Assembly (NCBI RefSeq): GCF_000300275.1
Contig: NZ_AMRN01000002.1
Coordinates: 310,001 to 374,000, forward strand
Length of the DNA: 64,000 nucleotides
Source of the DNA: Thalassospira profundimaris WP0211
GTDB taxonomy: Bacteria; Pseudomonadota; Alphaproteobacteria; Rhodospirillales; Thalassospiraceae
Direction: 5' to 3'
Numbering within the stretch: position 1 is the stretch's first letter; each line of letters begins with the position of its first letter. Positions 36,594 to 46,823 of the stretch are shown here, piece by piece. A model generated the notes under the pieces. That model was given only the letters and a program-made list of their open reading frames with translations, was not told the DNA's origin and did not search any database. The translations under genes were made by a program, and so were the position numbers.

Positions 36594-36622
36594 AAAGAGG
36601 GTGTCATTACGACGCCCTCTTT
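36594..36622. terminator. bidirectional terminator
   Basis: AAAGAGGGTGTC (36594-36605) pairs with GACGCCCTCTTT (36611-36622). It lies between convergent ahpD and the tctA fragment, flanked by an A-run and T-rich sequence. Confidence 0.85.
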
Positions 36623-36646
36623 CAGTTTGTGTCCGGCAAGGACAGT

Positions 36647-37291
36647 TTATTTGGCTTTGCGTCTGTTGCGCAGACCAACGATGACAGGCAGTGCGACAAT
36701 CAACACAGCCATCACATACAGACCAATGCTTTCCCAGCTTGAGACCAGGATCGACCAGTCCCCGCGCGAGATCGAAAGTGCACGGCGCAGGTTGTCTTCA
36801 AACAGGTGACCCAGCACGAAGCCCAGAATGATCGGGGCCAGCGAGAATTCCAGTTTGCGCAAGACCCAGCCGAAAATCCCGAATGCGATGATCAGGAACA
36901 GATCAAACGGGTTACCAACCACAGAATAGACGCCGATGAAGGCCAGAACCGCGATCAGCGGGCTGAGATATTTCTGCGGAATGGTCAGCATTCTGGCAAA
37001 CAGACCCACCAGCGGCAGGTTGATTACCAAAAGCGCCAAGTTGCCTATATACATCGACGCAATCAGGCCCCATGCAATTTCCGGGCGCTGTTCAAACATC
37101 AGCGGGCCGGGGGTGACGTTAAACAACATCAACGCACCGAGCAGAATAGCAGTCGTACCCGACCCCGGAATACCAAGCGTCAGCATCGGGACCATCGCGC
37201 CGCCGGCCGCGGCATTGTTGCCAGATTCAGGTGCGGCTAGACCCCGCGGATCGCCGGTGCCGAATTTCTTGCGGTCTTCACCGGCCATCAA
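36647..37291 (-). pseudogene. C-terminal fragment of a tripartite tricarboxylate transporter large permease (TctA)
   Basis: An open stretch of 214 residues matching only the C-terminal two-fifths of TctA, whose full length is about 500. The signature GLAAPESGNNAAAGGAMVPMLTLGIPGSGTTA is at residues 18-49, followed by about five membrane helices. The N-terminal helices are missing. Its apparent start (MMAGEDRKKF) falls inside a native TctA segment and overlaps the broken tctC by 14 bp. It reads as the remainder after a deletion that removed the end of tctC, tctB and the front of tctA. Not expected to work alone. Confidence 0.85.
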
Positions 37292-37883
37292 TGCTGCCTC
37301 CCAGAAGACCGGTCAGGGCATCGCCGCCGCCATCATAGGCGACATAGATCATTTTGCGCGGATCACGGTCGACAGACTTAAGAAGCAGGGCTGCTTTCAT
37401 CCAGTCTTGCGAACCAACGGAACCACCCGCACCAATTGCCAGGCTGCCTTCGTCTTCCTTGATCTTGTTCATCAGATCATCAAGGGTTTTGTATTCGCTG
37501 TCTGCACGGACGATGACCGCACCGAAATCAGCACCAACAGTAGCAAGAAAACGAACGTCGTTTTCAGTCCATTCGCCGTATTTACCGGTCGCGATGTTCA
37601 GAAGCGAACCCGACGAGAATGCAACGATGGCATTGGGGTCATCAGTACGGGTGGTGTTGAAAAGGGTGATGGCAACCGCACCAATGCCGCCCGGCATAAA
37701 GGTTACCTGCATCGGGTCACCCAACTTGTCACCGACGCCAGCCTGGGCAACACGGCAGGTCAGGTCAAAACCGCCACCCGGTTTGGCCGGGGCAATGCAT
37801 TCGGGCTTTTCAATGTCTGCGGCATGCGCGGTGCCAAAAAAGCAACCGGCCATGACAACGGAAGCTGCGAACAGCTTTTTCAT
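37278..37883 (-). pseudogene. N-terminal fragment of a tricarboxylate-binding receptor (TctC)
   Basis: A 201-residue frame with an intact signal peptide (MKKLFAASVVMAGCFFGTAHA) and the first lobe of a TctC/BUG-type receptor (PAKPGGGFDLTCRVAQAG; LAIGAGGSVGSQDW). TctC proteins have about 325 residues. This frame ends abruptly after LLGGSIDG at the join with tctA sequence, at about 37,285-37,295. The second lobe is gone, so ligand binding should be lost. The divergent regulatory operon at 38067-41198 is complete. Confidence 0.85.
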
Positions 37884-38066
37884 AGTTGTATCCTCCCATT
37901 GGATTATTCTTTACGCGCATCAATGTTCGATCCGCATATCTGCTATACGCCACGAGACTGACATTGCCTTGACGGTATGCTGACGGGAGGCTGACTCCTT
38001 CCTGACTTGAAGCTGACATCGAGTGTAACAAATTGTAAGAAACCCAAAGCACGCCTAATATCCGGC

Positions 38067-38738
38067 ATGCGTATTCTTTTGATTGAAGATAATGAAACAT
38101 TGGCGGAAACGATCATGGATCGTTTGCACGCGGATGGTCATGCCATCGATTGCGAGCATGATGGCGAGCTTGCGAACGATTTGCTGCGTCACAAGCAGTT
38201 CGATCTGGTTCTGATGGATGTCAATCTGCCGGGCCGTAGCGGGTTTGAAATTTTACGATCAATGCGCGCCCGCGGGGATGCCACCCCGGTCCTGATCCTG
38301 ACAGCGCGGTCGGAAATCGATGACCGTTTGATCGGGCTTGATGGCGGTGCAGATGATTACATCGTCAAGCCGGTTGATCTGCGTGAACTTGCGGCACGCT
38401 GCCGCGCCCTTATCCGCCGTCGAAGCGGTGTGGCATCCAATGAATTTCGCGCCGGCAACCTTGTGTTTGATCGCGCATCAAAAGTCGCAACGATTGACGG
38501 TCGCGATATTGAATTGCGTAACCGCGAAGTCCAGCTGCTTGAGATCTTCATCGGCAATCTGCAAAGGGTTCTGACCAAGGAAGATCTGGCAGACAAGGTG
38601 TATTCGTTTGATGAAGCGCCGAGCATGAATGCGGTCGAGCAGATGGTCACCCGATTGCGCAAGAAATTGTCGGGTGGGCCGATTATCCTCAAGACCATTC
38701 GGGGGCTTGGGTATATTGCCCATATTGCGGATGAATAA
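38067..38738 (+). CDS. OmpR-family response regulator (TctD-like)
   Basis: A 223-residue response regulator. The receiver has acidic residues E7/D8, phospho-acceptor D51 (LVLMDVNLPG) and the Lys of DYIVKPVD. A winged helix follows at about 125-220 (MNAVEQMVTRLRKKLSG). It is divergent from the tctC remnant and overlaps the kinase gene by 8 bp, matching the TctD/TctE arrangement that controls tricarboxylate transport. ATG at 38067 (MRILLIEDN) is the natural start. Since the adjoining transporter is broken, its targets may now be elsewhere. Confidence 0.9.
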   Translation: MRILLIEDNETLAETIMDRLHADGHAIDCEHDGELANDLLRHKQFDLVLMDVNLPGRSGFEILRSMRARGDATPVLILTARSEIDDRLIGLDGGADDYIVKPVDLRELAARCRALIRRRSGVASNEFRAGNLVFDRASKVATIDGRDIELRNREVQLLEIFIGNLQRVLTKEDLADKVYSFDEAPSMNAVEQMVTRLRKKLSGGPIILKTIRGLGYIAHIADE

Positions 38739-40119
38739 GACGGCCAGACATCATTCTTTACGCCAGCGGCTTTTGACCAGCATGGCGGTTGGATTTGCGA
38801 TCATTCTTGTCAGTATCGCGGTGGGGATCTGGAGTTACGCACGTGATGCCGCGAACCATTCCTATGACAGGCTTTTGAGTGGTGCGGCGTTTGCCATTCT
38901 GGAACGTACACTGGTGACGCCAACCGGGCCCAGTGTCGAAATTCCCTATTCGGCGCTGGAATTGATCGGCTTGGCCGAAAGTGACCGGGTTTTCTATCGT
39001 ATTTTTACTGCCAATGGCAAAACCCTGACCGGGTCTGGGAATTTGCCACAGCCCGAGCAATATAAACCAACCGACCAGCCGGTATTTTTTGATACCCATT
39101 ACAGCGGTGAAGACGTGCGCTTCCTGCTTCAGGGGCGGTTTCTTGCCGGTGCGGGCTATGGCGATTGGGTGGTTGTTCAGATCGGACAAACCCGAATTGC
39201 TAGAGACGCCTTTGCGCGCGAAATGATGATCAATGCGATTGCGTTACTGTTGCTGGTCACGGCCATTGGACTGGGATTTGTCTGGTTTGGGATTAACCGT
39301 GCGCTTTCGCCCCTGATCGGGATCGAACGCCAGTTGCGGTATCGCGAACCGACCGACTTTTCACCAATCCAGATCACACCGCCGCGCGAGGTCGCCAGTC
39401 TGACACGATCGATCAATGGTTTGATCCTGCGCCATAAGAAAAGCCTTGATAACGCGCAGGCCTTTATTGCCGATGTCGCGCATCAAACCCGTACATCGCT
39501 TGGCGCGTTGCAAGGGTTGCTTGAAAGTGCAAGTCGCCAGTCGGACGCAGATCAGCAGCAGGCGCGCATCAAGCAGGCGGAAGAACAGGCGCAAAGAACC
39601 ATTCGTCTGACCAACCAGCTGTTATCGCACGCGATGATCATTCATCGGGCAGACAATACCCCACTGGCGCGCAAGGTTCTGATTGATGTGGTTCGCACTG
39701 CCTTTGGCGACATCATTCGCGACTATCTTAAATATGATACGGAATTTTCCATCGAAAGTGACCTTGCCCCGGATGAGCAGGTGTTTGTGATGCTTGACGA
39801 AATCGGCATTCGCGAGGCGTTGCGCAATCTGGTGGATAACGCCATCAAACACGGGAAGGCCCCACATAAGATCGATATCCTGGTGCGCAAATCGGATGAG
39901 AAATGTCACCTGATCGTTGATGACAACGGGCCGGGGATTGATGTCGGGAAACACGCATCCGTGCTGGAACGGTTTTCAAGTCTGAGTACCGGTCTTGGAC
40001 TTGCCATCGTTAACGCAGTTGCCGAACGCCATCATGCGGAACTGATATTGGGGCAGTCGCCCGCTGGCGGGTTGCGTGTCGAAATGGTGTTTCCCGTGGT
40101 CGAAGGGGGGCAGGAATGA
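38731..40119 (+). CDS. sensor histidine kinase (TctE-like)
   Basis: A 462-residue membrane kinase. Helices are at about 15-35 and 166-187, with a periplasmic sensor region of about 130 residues between. The H-box is AHQTRTSLGALQG with H251; the usual proline after RT is Ser, as in some TctE-like kinases. The N-box LRNLVDNAIKHG and DDNGPGID/STGLGLAIVNAV form the ATP domain. Its gene overlaps both neighbours (8 bp and 4 bp), so regulator, kinase and binding protein are translated as one unit. It probably senses an organic acid through the downstream binding protein. Confidence 0.9.
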   Translation: MNKTARHHSLRQRLLTSMAVGFAIILVSIAVGIWSYARDAANHSYDRLLSGAAFAILERTLVTPTGPSVEIPYSALELIGLAESDRVFYRIFTANGKTLTGSGNLPQPEQYKPTDQPVFFDTHYSGEDVRFLLQGRFLAGAGYGDWVVVQIGQTRIARDAFAREMMINAIALLLLVTAIGLGFVWFGINRALSPLIGIERQLRYREPTDFSPIQITPPREVASLTRSINGLILRHKKSLDNAQAFIADVAHQTRTSLGALQGLLESASRQSDADQQQARIKQAEEQAQRTIRLTNQLLSHAMIIHRADNTPLARKVLIDVVRTAFGDIIRDYLKYDTEFSIESDLAPDEQVFVMLDEIGIREALRNLVDNAIKHGKAPHKIDILVRKSDEKCHLIVDDNGPGIDVGKHASVLERFSSLSTGLGLAIVNAVAERHHAELILGQSPAGGLRVEMVFPVVEGGQE

Positions 40120-41198
40120 CGGTATTTTTCCGACGCTTTTCGTGCGTTTGCGCGCAGGTCGCGGTTTTGGTTTTGGCGATGCTTTGGGGCACGCAGGCCT
40201 TTGCGCGTGTTCAGGTGCATGTCTGGTCGGCGACCGATACCTCGGCGGTCGAGCCCTTTATTAATGTGTTTGAGACGAAATATCCCGACATTGACGTCGT
40301 CTATCGCGAGTTCAATACCAGCGAACTTTATCAGGTTGTCATGTACAATATTGATAACCCGAAAATGGAAGCCGATGTGATCATCAGCCCGGCAATGGAT
40401 TTGGAGGTCAAGCTGGTCAATGAGGGGCTGGCCTATCGGTTCGAGCCGGAAAACGTCGATGCGATACCTAGTTGGGCCCAGTGGCGCAACGAGCTTTACG
40501 GGTTTTCCTTTGAGCCGGCGGCACTTGTTTATAACAAACAGGCGTTTGAAGGATTGGAGAGCCCGGTTTCCCATACGGATCTGTCCAATATGGTACGTGA
40601 CAATCCGGAATTGTTCAGTGGAAAGATTGGCACCTATGACATTCGCCAATCGGGGATCGGATATTTCTTTGCCACTCAGGATGCCATTCAGAACAACCAG
40701 ACATCACGTCTGACCGAAACATTCGGTCGCGCAGGCGCAAAGTTGTTTTGTTGTTCGTCGGAAATTCTCGACCGCGTTGCCACTGGGGAGCTGGTGCTGG
40801 GCTATAACGTGATTGGGTCCTATGCCATGGCCGCGGCACGGGAAAACCCGGATATCGGGGTTTATTTCCTGCGCGATTACACCATCACAATGAGCCGCAC
40901 GGCCTTTGTACCGAAGACGTCCAAGGCCAAATATCAGGCGCAACTGTTCATCGACTTTTTGCTGTCGCGCGAAGGGCAGCAGGTTCTGGCAAACAATTCG
41001 GCACTGATTCCGATCAATCAGAATGTCGAAACGGTGCTTACCCCGCATCTGGAAGACATCCCGGTATTCCGGGTGAAATTGGGGATCGGTTTGCTGGGCT
41101 TTCAGGACGAGCTCAAGAAGAAGAGCTTCCTTGAAGATTGGGAGTCTTCAATCTTGTGGAGTGGCGGGACAGCAAGCCCATCACCGCAGCCCGATTAG
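40116..41198 (+). CDS. extracellular solute-binding protein, probable sensor accessory
   Basis: A 360-residue exported protein with a signal peptide (cleavage after TQAFA, about residue 29) and an ABC-type family 1 binding fold (HVWSATDTSAVEPFINVFETKYP; YGFSFEPAALVYNK). No permease or ATPase is nearby. Its ATG overlaps the kinase stop by 4 bp. This layout matches systems such as phosphoglycerate PgtBC, where a binding protein works with the kinase instead of a transporter. So it most likely presents a ligand, perhaps a carboxylate, to the kinase. Confidence 0.82.
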   Translation: MTVFFRRFSCVCAQVAVLVLAMLWGTQAFARVQVHVWSATDTSAVEPFINVFETKYPDIDVVYREFNTSELYQVVMYNIDNPKMEADVIISPAMDLEVKLVNEGLAYRFEPENVDAIPSWAQWRNELYGFSFEPAALVYNKQAFEGLESPVSHTDLSNMVRDNPELFSGKIGTYDIRQSGIGYFFATQDAIQNNQTSRLTETFGRAGAKLFCCSSEILDRVATGELVLGYNVIGSYAMAAARENPDIGVYFLRDYTITMSRTAFVPKTSKAKYQAQLFIDFLLSREGQQVLANNSALIPINQNVETVLTPHLEDIPVFRVKLGIGLLGFQDELKKKSFLEDWESSILWSGGTASPSPQPD

Positions 41199-41237
41199 AT
41201 CCCAAACGCCGTAATATGCGGCAAGGCGTTTGATGAC

Positions 41238-42044
41238 TTAGCCATCGACACATTCGGCAAGGCCAAGATGTTTGAGGCTGGCCTTGATCACCTGATCGGG
41301 TTGATCGAAATGCGGGATGTGGCCGCAATCCTTGATCAGCATTTTGGTCACCGGGCCGCCGGTCTGTGCGCAGATGGTGTGGACCTGTTCGTCGCTGCCG
41401 AACTGGTCGTCATCGCCCTGAATGACCAGAAGCGGGCAAGTGATGTTGGCAAGCTCATCGACCATGTTCCAATCACGGAATTCAGGCTGGCGCCAGGTAT
41501 CGACCCAGGCGCGGAAGACATCGTCGGTCTGGGCGAAGTGATGGCGTTGCAGTTTGGTCTTCCAGTCGGTCTGGGCATAGATTTTGGTCGCCTCTGTGAT
41601 GCCGGCAACCGTGACATCCTCGACAAAAACATGGGCGGCCTCGGAAATCACCGCCGTTACATTATCCGGGAAGCGTGCGGCATACTTAAGCGCAATGGTC
41701 GCCCCGTCGCTGTGGCCAAACAGGATCGGTTTGGCGAGGCCCAGTTCCGCGATCAGGCCATGCAGATAGACATCACTTTCGGTGTTGTGGAAATCAATCG
41801 CGCGCGGAATATCACCAACCGCATGCGGATCGGATTTGCCATGCCCGCGCCGCTCATAGACAACCACCGGGTGGTGGGTCGCGGTCGCCAGTTTGGCCGG
41901 GAAATCGCGCCACATGCGGATCGTGCCAAGGGCCTCGTGCAGCATCAGGATGGTTGGCGCATCAGGGCGGACATCCTCGGGGATGATCCGCTGACATGAC
42001 AAGCTGATACCGTTCACGGTGGCATAGAAATTTTCGATCTTCAT
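41238..42044 (-). CDS. alpha/beta-fold hydrolase
   Basis: A 268-residue alpha/beta hydrolase. The nucleophile elbow is GHSDGA with S112. The acid is in GDDDQFG (about 220) and the His in CGHIPHF (about 250). HEALGTIRMWRDFP supplies the oxyanion region. The substrate is unknown; relatives include lipases, esterases and epoxide hydrolases. The start MKIENFYATV at 42044 is preferred to an upstream in-frame ATG that overlaps the aspartate aminotransferase terminator. No strong ribosome site is visible. Confidence 0.8.
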   Translation of the reverse strand: MKIENFYATVNGISLSCQRIIPEDVRPDAPTILMLHEALGTIRMWRDFPAKLATATHHPVVVYERRGHGKSDPHAVGDIPRAIDFHNTESDVYLHGLIAELGLAKPILFGHSDGATIALKYAARFPDNVTAVISEAAHVFVEDVTVAGITEATKIYAQTDWKTKLQRHHFAQTDDVFRAWVDTWRQPEFRDWNMVDELANITCPLLVIQGDDDQFGSDEQVHTICAQTGGPVTKMLIKDCGHIPHFDQPDQVIKASLKHLGLAECVDG

Positions 42045-42131
42045 GTGAGGGGCAATCTTTGTTAGGGCGTTGTTCGGATGATTTATCGGTAATTCGGTGC
42101 GCAATTGTTTAATTGTAATCATGGACAAAAA

Positions 42132-42161
42132 AACAGGGCCCGGCAAGTGCCGGACCCTGTT
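42132..42161 (-). terminator. rho-independent terminator of the aminotransferase gene
   Basis: AACAGGGCCCGGC (42132-42144) pairs with GCCGGACCCTGTT (42149-42161), with an A-run on the left that is U-rich on the minus strand. Confidence 0.88.
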
Positions 42162-42198
42162 TGATACGATTTAATCCCGAAGACCGGGATAGCAGACC

Positions 42199-43461
<1,263 letters not shown>

Positions 43462-43612
43462 CTACGCCTGCCTTAATTCCAATTCAAGGCTGTTTAGGGC
43501 CTTCTGCGGGTTCTTTGGGATGATTTTATCCAATTTTGCAGCCTTTCAGAAGTCCGAGCGGAAAGAACTGTTTTGCAAACGTGCCAAAACACCCGTTGTT
43601 CCCGAATTTACA

Positions 43613-43682
43613 TCCTGACGTCTCCTGACACTTCCTGACAGGAACTGTCAGGGCGGGGGCTTGCGGTCAGGCGTATCTGACC
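43613..43682. promoter_or_regulatory. phased TCCTGAC repeats and GTCAG dyad upstream of uvrB
   Basis: TCCTGAC occurs at 43613, 43623 and 43633 with exact 10-bp spacing. An inverted GTCAGG follows at 43647, then the dyad GGTCAG-N6-CTGACC at 43665-43682. This is one helical face of binding sites 35-105 bp before uvrB. No alphaproteobacterial LexA box (GTTC-N7-GTTC) was seen here. The rest of 43402-43717 shows nothing else. Confidence 0.5.
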
Positions 43683-43717
43683 TATAACTAGGGTTGGAAT
43701 GAAAAGGGATCTGCCCG

Positions 43718-45853
43718 ATGAATGCGCTACCGGAATTTTTGACCAAACGTCGCCCGCCTGTCGAAGGATCACGGGAATTCAAACTGGTGACCGAATACGA
43801 GCCCGCCGGTGATCAGCCGCAAGCGATTGCCGAGCTGATGGCCGGTATCGGTGAGGGCGAGCGCGATCAGGTTCTGCTGGGCGTGACCGGGTCGGGCAAG
43901 ACGTTTACGATGGCAAACATCATCGCCAAGACGCAGCGCCCCGCCCTTGTTCTGGCGCCCAACAAAACGCTGGCCGCCCAGCTTTATGCCGAGATGAAGT
44001 ATTTCTTCCCGGATAATGCGGTCGAGTATTTCGTATCCTATTATGACTATTACCAGCCCGAAGCCTATATCCCGCGATCCGACACCTATATCGAAAAAGA
44101 TAGTTCGATTAACGAGCAGATCGACCGGATGCGCCATGCCGCAACGCGTGCGATCCTTGAGCGCAACGACTGTATCATCGTGGCATCGGTGTCGTGCATT
44201 TACGGTATCGGGGCGGTGGAAACCTACCTTGAGATGACCCAGCGCATTTCGGTCGGGGACGAGGTTGATCGCAACGATATCATGAAGCGTCTGGTGGAGT
44301 TGCAATATACCCGTAATGACGCGGCCTTTTCGCGCGGGACGTTCCGGGTGCGCGGCGATGTCTTGGAAATCTTCCCGGCCCACGCCGAGGACCGGGCATG
44401 GCGCGTTTCGATGTTTGGCGACGAGGTCGAGGAACTGGCGGAATTTGACCCGCTGACCGGGCACAAGTTTGCCAGCATGGATTCGGTCACGGTTTACGCA
44501 AATTCGCACCATGTTACCCCGCGCCCGACGCTGGTGCAGGCGATGGCCGGCATCAAGCAGGAGCTTAAAGACCGTCTGGCGCAGTTCCAGGCCGAGGGCA
44601 AGTTGCTGGCGGCCGAGCGGATCGAACAACGCACGACCTTTGATCTGGAAATGATGGAAACGGTCGGCCACTGCAAGGGGATTGAAAACTATTCCCGCTG
44701 GCTGTCGGGCCGCAATCCGGGAGAGCCGCCGCCGACCCTGTTTGAATATTTGCCGGAAAACGCATTGCTGTTTGTCGATGAAAGCCACGTGGCTGTGCCG
44801 CAAATCGGCGGCATGTATCGCGGGGACTATAATCGCAAATTTACCCTGGCCGAGCATGGCTTCCGCCTGCCAAGTTGCGTTGATAACCGACCGCTGAAGT
44901 TTGAGGAATGGGAAGCAATGCGCCCGCAAAGCGTGTTTGTTTCCGCAACCCCGGGTAACTGGGAAATGGAACGCACCGGTGGTGTGTTTGCCGAACAGGT
45001 TATTCGCCCGACGGGTCTGATTGACCCGATCTGTATCGTGCGCCCGGTTGAAACCCAGGTGGATGATTTGCTGGGCGAGGCCAAGGCATGTGCCGCCAAG
45101 GGACAGCGTGTTCTGGTTACCACCCTGACCAAACGCATGGCCGAGGATTTGACCGAATACCTGCATGAGCATGGCGTACGTGTACGTTATCTGCATTCCG
45201 ATATTGATACGCTGGAGCGCATCGAGATCATCCGTGATTTGCGGCTTGGCGTGTTTGACGTTTTGGTCGGGATTAACCTTCTGCGCGAAGGTCTGGATAT
45301 CCCTGAATGTGCACTGGTCGCGATTTTGGATGCGGACAAGGAAGGGTTCCTGCGCTCCAAGACATCGCTGGTTCAGACGATTGGCCGCGCGGCGCGTAAC
45401 GTTGAAGGTCGGGTGCTGCTTTATGCAGACAAGATGACCGACAGCCTTGAATACGCGATTGGCGAAACCAATCGCCGGCGTGAAAAGCAGATGGCCTATA
45501 ACGCGGAACATGGCATTACGCCGGAAACCGTGCGGTCGCGGATCAATGATGTGCTCGAAAGTGTCGCCGAACAGGATTACGTCACGGTTGATACCGGGGT
45601 GTCGGGCGACATCATGGTTGGCCATAACCTGCGTGCCCATATCGAAGATCTTGAGAAACGCATGCGCGATGCTGCCGGGAACCTTGAGTTCGAGGAAGCA
45701 GCCCGTCTGCGTGACGAGATCAAACGCCTTGAGGATCAGGAACTGGGTCTGGCCGAGGCCGGCCCGATGGCGCGCACCATTGGCACTGTCGGCCCCGGGT
45801 CAAAATCGGCCAATAAACCGAAATACAAAGGGCGCCGTAGAAAAGGGGCCTAG
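43718..45853 (+). CDS. uvrB: excinuclease ABC subunit B
   Basis: A 711-residue nucleotide-excision-repair helicase-like protein that verifies damage with UvrA and recruits UvrC. Walker A is [12 protein letters not shown] (about 48-59). The beta-hairpin region follows ([12 protein letters not shown]). The DESH box is DESHVAVPQ. Helicase motifs IV-VI follow ([32 protein letters not shown]). The C-terminal UVR domain is at about 640-675 (ALEKRM-like, [17 protein letters not shown]), and the last 25 residues are basic. Length and all motifs are intact. Confidence 0.97.
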   Translation: MNALPEFLTKRRPPVEGSREFKLVTEYEPAGDQPQAIAELMAGIGEGERDQVLLGVTGSGKTFTMANIIAKTQRPALVLAPNKTLAAQLYAEMKYFFPDNAVEYFVSYYDYYQPEAYIPRSDTYIEKDSSINEQIDRMRHAATRAILERNDCIIVASVSCIYGIGAVETYLEMTQRISVGDEVDRNDIMKRLVELQYTRNDAAFSRGTFRVRGDVLEIFPAHAEDRAWRVSMFGDEVEELAEFDPLTGHKFASMDSVTVYANSHHVTPRPTLVQAMAGIKQELKDRLAQFQAEGKLLAAERIEQRTTFDLEMMETVGHCKGIENYSRWLSGRNPGEPPPTLFEYLPENALLFVDESHVAVPQIGGMYRGDYNRKFTLAEHGFRLPSCVDNRPLKFEEWEAMRPQSVFVSATPGNWEMERTGGVFAEQVIRPTGLIDPICIVRPVETQVDDLLGEAKACAAKGQRVLVTTLTKRMAEDLTEYLHEHGVRVRYLHSDIDTLERIEIIRDLRLGVFDVLVGINLLREGLDIPECALVAILDADKEGFLRSKTSLVQTIGRAARNVEGRVLLYADKMTDSLEYAIGETNRRREKQMAYNAEHGITPETVRSRINDVLESVAEQDYVTVDTGVSGDIMVGHNLRAHIEDLEKRMRDAAGNLEFEEAARLRDEIKRLEDQELGLAEAGPMARTIGTVGPGSKSANKPKYKGRRRKGA

Positions 45854-45965
45854 GATATTTAGAAAATTACAAATACAGGTTGCATTCGCCGTTGAGAATA
45901 TTTGTCGTGATCACATATAACAACAGCGACACAGATCGCTGTGTGATCGCTATGGAGAAGACTTG

Positions 45966-46736
45966 ATGTGGCGTTTGAAAGCCTGGAGTTTGGTCTTCAC
46001 GGTGTTCCTGCTTGGGGCAGGATGGTTTGGCAACGAGGTTGCCGCACGTACATTGATCGTCGCGATCAATGATGCCCCGCCTTATCGTATTGTGACCGAA
46101 ACAACCGATGAGCAGGTTTATAGCGGCATCTATGTTGATGTCGTGCGCGAAGCTGCGCGACGTGCGGGGATTGATCTTGTGTTTCAGGTGGTGCCGTTCA
46201 AACGTGCGCTTTTCCTGATGGAGAGCGGGCAGGCGGATCTGATGCTTGGTCCCAATCGCACAGATGATCGTCTGCAATACATGTATTATTTCGGCGCAGC
46301 CCTGCCGAGCGAGCCAAAGGTGATTTATACCGGCGCATTGGATGCCAATGTGATCGAGATCGAGGATCTTGAACACAAACTGACCGGAGTTCTGCGCGGG
46401 GCCAGTTATGGCTGGCAGTTTAGTGAGGCGCCCTATATCCGGTTTGTCGAAGCGGCGGATTACGAGACGTTGTTTCGGATGCTTGATCTTGGGCGGATTG
46501 ATGCGCTGATTGCGCCGGAGCTTCTTGCCATTGCCCATATCCGCAAGTTCGGGCCGTTTCGGATCAAGCGATCTGATTTGTTGTTACAGGGACAGCCGTC
46601 TTTCATTGCGCTATCGCGCCAGTCGGACTTTTTCACCGATGGCAGCTTTACCGTATTTGAGAAACACCTGATCGATATGCGCCAGGACGGCACCTTTGAG
46701 GAAATTTATGGCCGGTATGCCAATACTGATTCGTAA
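45966..46736 (+). CDS. exported family 3 solute-binding-like protein
   Basis: A 256-residue protein with an N-terminal signal (VFTVFLLGAGWFGNEVAA, cleavage about 27) and a type 2 periplasmic-binding fold of the amino-acid receptor (SBP_bac_3) kind. Typical are NDAPPYRIV, GIYVDVVREAARRAG and LGPNRTDDRLQY. There is no transporter beside it, so its partner is elsewhere or it is a sensor. ATG at 45966, with GGAGAAG upstream, is chosen over the overlapping TTG. A terminator follows. Confidence 0.8.
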   Translation: MWRLKAWSLVFTVFLLGAGWFGNEVAARTLIVAINDAPPYRIVTETTDEQVYSGIYVDVVREAARRAGIDLVFQVVPFKRALFLMESGQADLMLGPNRTDDRLQYMYYFGAALPSEPKVIYTGALDANVIEIEDLEHKLTGVLRGASYGWQFSEAPYIRFVEAADYETLFRMLDLGRIDALIAPELLAIAHIRKFGPFRIKRSDLLLQGQPSFIALSRQSDFFTDGSFTVFEKHLIDMRQDGTFEEIYGRYANTDS

Positions 46737-46766
46737 CGCGTCCGATGGCCAAGAAAATCACCAAGA

Positions 46767-46797
46767 AAAAAGCCGTTGTCGTAAAACACCGGCTTTT
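46767..46797. terminator. bidirectional terminator
   Basis: AAAAGCCG (46767-46774) pairs with CGGCTTTT (46790-46797) between the binding protein and msrP. Confidence 0.7.
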
Positions 46798-46823
46798 GCG
46801 TTTGGGCGGAACAGGTTCACGGG

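Noticed and set aside
36647-37883. Reading the two tct frames as intact small transporter proteins
   Set aside because: One lacks the second lobe of the receptor and the other the N-terminal half of the permease, and they overlap at a join within conserved segments.
43769-45640. 623-residue minus-strand open frame
   Set aside because: Lies opposite uvrB, whose helicase motifs are all intact; composition-driven shadow.
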